Origin: Streptomyces gardneri
Lineage (GTDB): Bacteria > Actinomycetota > Actinomycetes > Streptomycetales > Streptomycetaceae
Direction: 5' to 3'
NCBI RefSeq assembly: GCF_006539185.1
Contig: NZ_BJMN01000011.1
Span: 62,001 to 126,000, forward strand
Length of the DNA stretch: 64,000 nt
A model generated the notes under the pieces. The model saw nothing but the letters and a program-made list of their open reading frames with translations, was not told where the DNA came from and did no database searches. Shown in pieces: positions 60,235 to 64,000 of this stretch; within the stretch, counting starts at the first letter, position 1; each line of letters opens with the position of its first letter. Both the position numbers and the translations under genes were made by a program.

Positions 60235-60697
60235 GGGGACCTCCCGGGTGGTGCCTGCCGACGTCACGTGCGTCGCTGCTTCCGCTAGTCGAGTGTGGCC
60301 TGCCCGGGTGCAGCCTGCCACTACCTTGCCGAGTTGCCCGGCGTGTCGGGCATGGACCCTGGGGCGCCGTTATGGCACGGTTACCTGTTCGCCACTCAGA
60401 GTGACTGACGGTCACGCTGTGCAGCGGGTCTCCGTGCGGTGCAGCGGCGCCGCCGGTTCGAGTGCCGCGTTCGGCCCCCTCCCCGATCCCGGGCACCCGT
60501 GAAGGCGTCCGGACCCAGGGTTCGCCAATGTACTCCATTCGGGCCACTTGGGTGGACCGGCGCGCCGCCCAACTTCTCGGGCGGTACGGGAGTTGAGTCT
60601 CCGCGATCTTGCCCCGCACGTGTCCCTCTTCACAGAACCAGCAGAAGCGGAACTATTCCCTTCGCCCATTTGTCCCTTCTGGGTGCAAGGCGAACGG
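60235..60697. other. 463-base gap between divergent sepH and a membrane-protein gene
   Basis: Holds both promoters. GTGAC-N5-GTCAC (60401-60415) is a modest palindrome. No clear -35/-10 pair stands out. GGTTCGAGT near 60450 resembles a tRNA T-loop but its flanks cannot form a T-arm, so no tRNA is called. Codon bias gives no gene. Confidence 0.5.
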
Positions 60698-61729
60698 ATG
60701 AGTCATCAGGGGTTGGAGATGCGTCACAGGCCGGAGACCGACACGGACGAGCCGGGGAATCCGGAGAAGACGGAGGTGGGAGGGGGCGCGGACACGGCGG
60801 AGGAGAGCACTCCCGGCAGGAGAAGGATCGACCTGAGCGTGGCCCAGGTCTCGGGCAGCGCCCTGGCCGCGGTCATCGCCGCCAAGCTCGCCTCCACCCT
60901 CGGGGTGTACGGCACGATCCTGGGCGCCGGCGTGATCAGCGTCATCGCCACCTGCGGCGGCCCGCTCTTCCAACACCTGTTCAGGCGCACGGGCGAGCAG
61001 GTGCGCGACGCGACCGCCGCCGCCAAGCCGAAGGCCCGTCAGGTGCCGCTCCCGGCCGCCCGCCCGGCGGGGGACGGGGACCGGCACACCCTGATGCTCG
61101 GCACGGTCCCACCGCCCGCTTCCGCGGACTCCGTCCCGTACGACGAGGAGTTCGGCGCGGCGACCACGCACGGCACCCGCGTCCGCGGCTGGAAGCGCCC
61201 GGCGATCGCCGCGGCCCTGGTCTTCGGCGTCACCATGGGCGGGATCACCGCCTACGAGCTGGTCTCCGGCCAGGACTTCAGCGGCACCCAGGGGACCACC
61301 ACCTTCGGCTCCGTCGTCCGTGGCGGCGGGAGCTCCGGGCAGGACGCGCCGGACCGGGGCGAGGACCGGGCGCCGACACCGGCCGGCTCCGCCGGCGACA
61401 CCGGGCAGCGGGAGAACGGAGACGGCACGCCCGCGACGGGCGCCACACCGGACCCGGACAAGCAGGGCGCCGGCACCGCGACCCCCGACCCGGACCCGAC
61501 GTCCTCGGGCTCCGACGACGGCGGGTCGACGCCCACTCCGACGCCGACCGACCCCGACACCGACCCGACCACCGACCCCACGACCGGGCCGACCGATCCG
61601 GCCGGGCCGACGGAGCCCACGACCGGGCCCACGGACCCGGTGACGCCGACCGCGCCGACCGAGGCCCCGACCACCGGCGCCGCCGATCCCGGGGCCCCGA
61701 CGACACCGGCCACCGGCGCCGCCGGCTGA
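60698..61729 (+). CDS. Membrane protein with Pro/Thr-rich C-terminal tail
   Basis: A 343-residue actinobacterial protein I do not recognise. Residues 1-45 are acidic and disordered; a hydrophobic stretch about 48-85 (SGSALAAVIAAKLASTLGVYGTILGAGVISVIATC, shortened here as AAVIAAKLAST and GAGVISVIATC) and another about 168-190 (AIAAALVFGVTMGGITAYELV) likely cross the membrane. The last about 150 residues are a Pro/Thr/Asp-rich repeat-like tail with DPTTDPTTGPTDP-type units, probably outside the cell. Its stop is 3 bases from the opposing oxidase stop, without a terminator. Confidence 0.7.
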   Translation: MSHQGLEMRHRPETDTDEPGNPEKTEVGGGADTAEESTPGRRRIDLSVAQVSGSALAAVIAAKLASTLGVYGTILGAGVISVIATCGGPLFQHLFRRTGEQVRDATAAAKPKARQVPLPAARPAGDGDRHTLMLGTVPPPASADSVPYDEEFGAATTHGTRVRGWKRPAIAAALVFGVTMGGITAYELVSGQDFSGTQGTTTFGSVVRGGGSSGQDAPDRGEDRAPTPAGSAGDTGQRENGDGTPATGATPDPDKQGAGTATPDPDPTSSGSDDGGSTPTPTPTDPDTDPTTDPTTGPTDPAGPTEPTTGPTDPVTPTAPTEAPTTGAADPGAPTTPATGAAG

Positions 61730-61732
61730 CGG

Positions 61733-63073
61733 TCAGTCGCCCAGGACCCGACGCAGGTAGTCGTTGGCGAAGAGCCGGTCGGGGTCCAGCCGGTCGCGCA
61801 GAGCCGTGAACTCGGCGAAGCGCGGGTAGACCTCGGAGAAGTAGGCGGCGTCCCGGGTGTGGACCTTGCCCCAGTGCGGGCGCCCCCCGTGCGCCGTCAT
61901 GATGCGCTCCACCGCGGTGAAGTAGGCGCGGTGGGGCGTTCCCTTGTAGAGGTGGACGGCGACGTAGGCGGTCTCCCGCCCGGAGGCCGTGGACAGCGCG
62001 ATGTCGTCCGCCGGGGCGGTACGCACCTCCACCGGGAAGCTCACCTTGAGCGGCGAGCGCTCGACCATCTCCTTGACCTCGCGCAGCGCCGAGACCGCCG
62101 CCTCACGCGGCAGCGCGTACTCCATCTCCAGGAAGCGCACACGGCGCGGCGAGGTGAAGACCTTGTACGGGATGTCGGTGTACGTACGGGCCGACAGGGC
62201 CCGGCTGGAGACCTTGGCGATTGAGGGGATGACCGGCGGGACCGCGCGGCCCACCGAGCAGGCGAGCTGGAAGAGCCCGTTGGAGAGGAGCTCGTCCTCG
62301 ATCCAGCCGCTGACCTTCCCGGGAGGAGCGGCGGGGCCGGCGCTGCGGTTGTTGCGCTTGGTGTTGCAGTTGTCCGTGTGGGGGAACCAGTAGAACTCGA
62401 AGTGCTCGTTCTCCGCGTGCAGGGCGTCGAACTCCGAGGTGACCCGGTCGAAGGTCATCGGCTCCTCGCGGGCGGTGAGCAGGAAGACCGGCTCCACCGC
62501 GAAGGTGATGGCGGTGACCACGCCGAGGGCGCCGAGCCCGATCCGGGCGGCCGCGAAGACCTCGGGGTTCTCCTTCTCCGAGCAGGTCAGCAGCTGCCCG
62601 TCCGCCGTGACCAGCTCCAGCTCGCGGATCTGCGCCGCTATCGAGGCGGAGTCGCGGCCCGTGCCGTGGGTGCCCGTGGAGGTGGCCCCGGCGACGGTCT
62701 GCTCCATGATGTCGCCCATGTTCGTGAGCGACAGGCCCTCCCGGGCCAGTGCCACGTTGAGCCGCTTGAGCGGGGTGCCCGACTCGACCGTGACGGTCAT
62801 CGCCCCGCGGTCGATGCGCCGGATGCCGGTCAGCAGCCCCGGCCTGATCAGTACGCCGTCGGTGGCCGCGATCGAGGTGAAGGAGTGGCCGGTACCGACC
62901 GTCTTCACCCGCAGCCCGTCCGAGGCCGCCTTGCGCACCACGTCGGCCAGCTCCTCGGCCGAGGCCGGGCTCACCTCCCGCACAGGACGGGAGGTGACGT
63001 TCCCCGCCCAGTTACGCCACGGGCTGCTCGCCGTCCTGGTGCTCCCCGACCCCGCTGTTGTCGTCCCGCTCAC
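61733..63073 (-). CDS. D-arabinono-1,4-lactone oxidase (FAD-dependent)
   Basis: A 446-residue flavoprotein of the ALO/L-gulono-lactone oxidase family. The FAD-binding domain is in residues about 25-200 (KTVGTGHSFTSIAATDG; THGTGRDSAS) and the C-terminal ALO domain ends with RPHWGKVHTRD. The GTG at 63073 has GAGGGGAAGC upstream, inside the end of the MFS gene, which it overlaps by about 60 bases. It likely oxidises sugar lactones; no ascorbate pathway is known in Streptomyces, so physiological substrate is open. Confidence 0.93.
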   Translation of the reverse strand: MSGTTTAGSGSTRTASSPWRNWAGNVTSRPVREVSPASAEELADVVRKAASDGLRVKTVGTGHSFTSIAATDGVLIRPGLLTGIRRIDRGAMTVTVESGTPLKRLNVALAREGLSLTNMGDIMEQTVAGATSTGTHGTGRDSASIAAQIRELELVTADGQLLTCSEKENPEVFAAARIGLGALGVVTAITFAVEPVFLLTAREEPMTFDRVTSEFDALHAENEHFEFYWFPHTDNCNTKRNNRSAGPAAPPGKVSGWIEDELLSNGLFQLACSVGRAVPPVIPSIAKVSSRALSARTYTDIPYKVFTSPRRVRFLEMEYALPREAAVSALREVKEMVERSPLKVSFPVEVRTAPADDIALSTASGRETAYVAVHLYKGTPHRAYFTAVERIMTAHGGRPHWGKVHTRDAAYFSEVYPRFAEFTALRDRLDPDRLFANDYLRRVLGD

Positions 63074-64000
63074 GCTTCCCCTCCCGGTTCGGCGCCGGCC
63101 TGCGCAGCCGGCGGTGTCCGAGGAGACCCACCGCGACCGCGAGCGCACCCGAGACGACGGGCACCACGTACCCCGCCTCGGCCCCGGACGCGTCGACCAC
63201 CCAGCCGGCGGCCGAGGAGCCGAGCGCCACGCCGATCGCGAGCCCGGTACCCGTCCAGGTCATGCCCTCGGTCAGCTTGGTGCGCGGTACGTGCGCTTCG
63301 ACGAGGGCCATGGTGGTCACCATCGTCGGTGCGATGGACAGGCCCGCGACAAAGAGCGCCACGGCCAGCAACGGCAAGTTCCCGGCCAGTAGGAGGGGGA
63401 TCATACTCACGGCCATCGCGCAGACGCCCAGGAGCCAGCGTCGGGACGGCTCGCCCTTGAGGTGCAGCAGTCCGAAGACGGCGCCGGCGAGGCAGGAGCC
63501 CAGGGCGTAGACGGCCAGGACGAGGCTCGCGGCGGCTTTGTGGCCCTGCTCCTCGGCGAAGGCCACGGTCACCACGTCCACCGAGCCGAAGATGGCTCCG
63601 GTGGCGACGAAGGCGAGGGCCAGGACCTGGAGGCCGGGGGAGCGGAGCGCGGACACGCTCTTCTCGCCGATCACCGGGGGGTGCGGCACGGGCTCCGTCG
63701 CGCGCTGCGCGGTCAGCCAGAAGACGCCGATGGCCAGGAACACCGCGGCGAACAGCGGGCCGGCCTCGGGGAACCAGGTGGTCGACAGGCCGATGGAGAT
63801 GATCGGGCCGAAGATGAAGCACACCTCGTCGACGATCGACTCCCACGAGTACGCGGTGTGCAGGCGCCGCTCGTCACCCCGGTAGATCGACGCCCACCGG
63901 GACCGGGTCATCGCCCCGATGCTCGGCACACAGCCGATCACGGCCGTGAAGACGAAGAGCGTCCAGTCCGGGGCCTGCTGCTGCACGCAGACGAGGAGTC
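63012..64000 (-). CDS. MFS transporter, 5' end beyond the window
   Basis: The last about 325 residues of a major facilitator protein; the reading frame stays open to the window end, so the first few helices are missing. About nine hydrophobic segments are visible, with motif-like GAMTRSRWA and SLVLAVYALGSCLAGAVFGLLH. The end is a basic tail (RRLRRPAPNREGKRERDDN). The lactone oxidase starts inside its 3' end on the same strand, so the two may be cotranscribed. Substrate unknown. Confidence 0.9.
   Translation of the reverse strand, partial: LLVCVQQQAPDWTLFVFTAVIGCVPSIGAMTRSRWASIYRGDERRLHTAYSWESIVDEVCFIFGPIISIGLSTTWFPEAGPLFAAVFLAIGVFWLTAQRATEPVPHPPVIGEKSVSALRSPGLQVLALAFVATGAIFGSVDVVTVAFAEEQGHKAAASLVLAVYALGSCLAGAVFGLLHLKGEPSRRWLLGVCAMAVSMIPLLLAGNLPLLAVALFVAGLSIAPTMVTTMALVEAHVPRTKLTEGMTWTGTGLAIGVALGSSAAGWVVDASGAEAGYVVPVVSGALAVAVGLLGHRRLRRPAPNREGKRERDDNSGVGEHQDGEQPVA

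Noticed and set aside
60440..60465. GGTTCGAGT, like a tRNA T-loop
   Set aside because: The flanking bases do not pair into a T-arm and no acceptor or anticodon arm can be drawn around it.

Overview
The window is about 64 kb of very high-GC actinobacterial chromosome. Strong G/C preference at codon third positions, GTG/TTG starts, GGAGG-type ribosome sites and leaderless TANNNT promoters all point to Streptomyces. Gene content and order match the conserved core region that in S. coelicolor runs from nrdJ through whiH-hrdB, parE, parC and ptsH to sepH; this synteny is from memory, not from a search. I see no phage, transposase, CRISPR array, rRNA or tRNA.

Layout. 1-7.8 kb: B12-dependent ribonucleotide reductase, then small enzymes (GNAT, TerD, arylamine N-acetyltransferase, YdbC-like, histidine phosphatase, ADP-ribosylglycohydrolase), several with leaderless promoters. 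7.9-10.2 kb: a drug-efflux MFS gene divergent from its likely TetR repressor, with two perfect operators between them. 10.3-19.7 kb: RNase HII, two unknown genes, a RecQ helicase with a phosphoribosyltransferase-like tail, a DUF4192 protein, a glycogen-debranching-like protein and a NrtR-like NUDIX protein. 19.8-24.6 kb: an ABC protein with atypical motifs, the sporulation regulator whiH behind a WhiG-type promoter, and hrdB, the principal sigma factor, behind an ECF-type promoter. 24.7-34.4 kb: secreted trypsin-like protease, small zinc-ribbon protein, parE, a DUF485/SSS solute symporter pair facing a CitA/CitB-type two-component system, and a CobW-family GTPase. 34.4-39.9 kb: parC and a pair of M16 peptidases. 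40-42.3 kb: a c-di-AMP (ydaO-type) riboswitch before a secreted M23 cell-wall peptidase, a GntR regulator, and ptsH with a DasR operator (dre). 42.5-48.1 kb: a GNAT/acyl-CoA-synthetase-like protein acetyltransferase, DUF5998, a phosphodiesterase-like protein and thymidine kinase. 48.1-51.8 kb: an accessory-looking regulatory patch (saccharopine-dehydrogenase-like enzyme, GlxA-type regulator, TetR, isochorismatase-family hydrolase). 51.9-57.1 kb: an envelope-glycan set (YfhO membrane protein, GT2, polysialyltransferase-like protein). 57.2-64 kb: VOC protein, rhodanese, the cell-division factor sepH, a membrane protein with a Pro/Thr-rich tail, a D-arabinono-1,4-lactone oxidase, and an MFS gene cut by the window end.

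Working together. The region carries DNA-precursor genes (nrdJ, tdk), topology and repair genes (parE, parC, recQ, rnhB), core transcription (hrdB), developmental control (whiH, sepH, M23 peptidase under c-di-AMP) and carbon signalling (ptsH under DasR; the symporter with its two-component system). Nothing here is clearly a wholly new system. The most interesting leads are the shared leaderless promoter layout, the operator-like palindromes at the NUDIX, ABC, TetR and dehydrogenase genes, the ABC protein with non-canonical motifs beside whiH, the low-complexity insert in the acetyltransferase, and the glycan trio.
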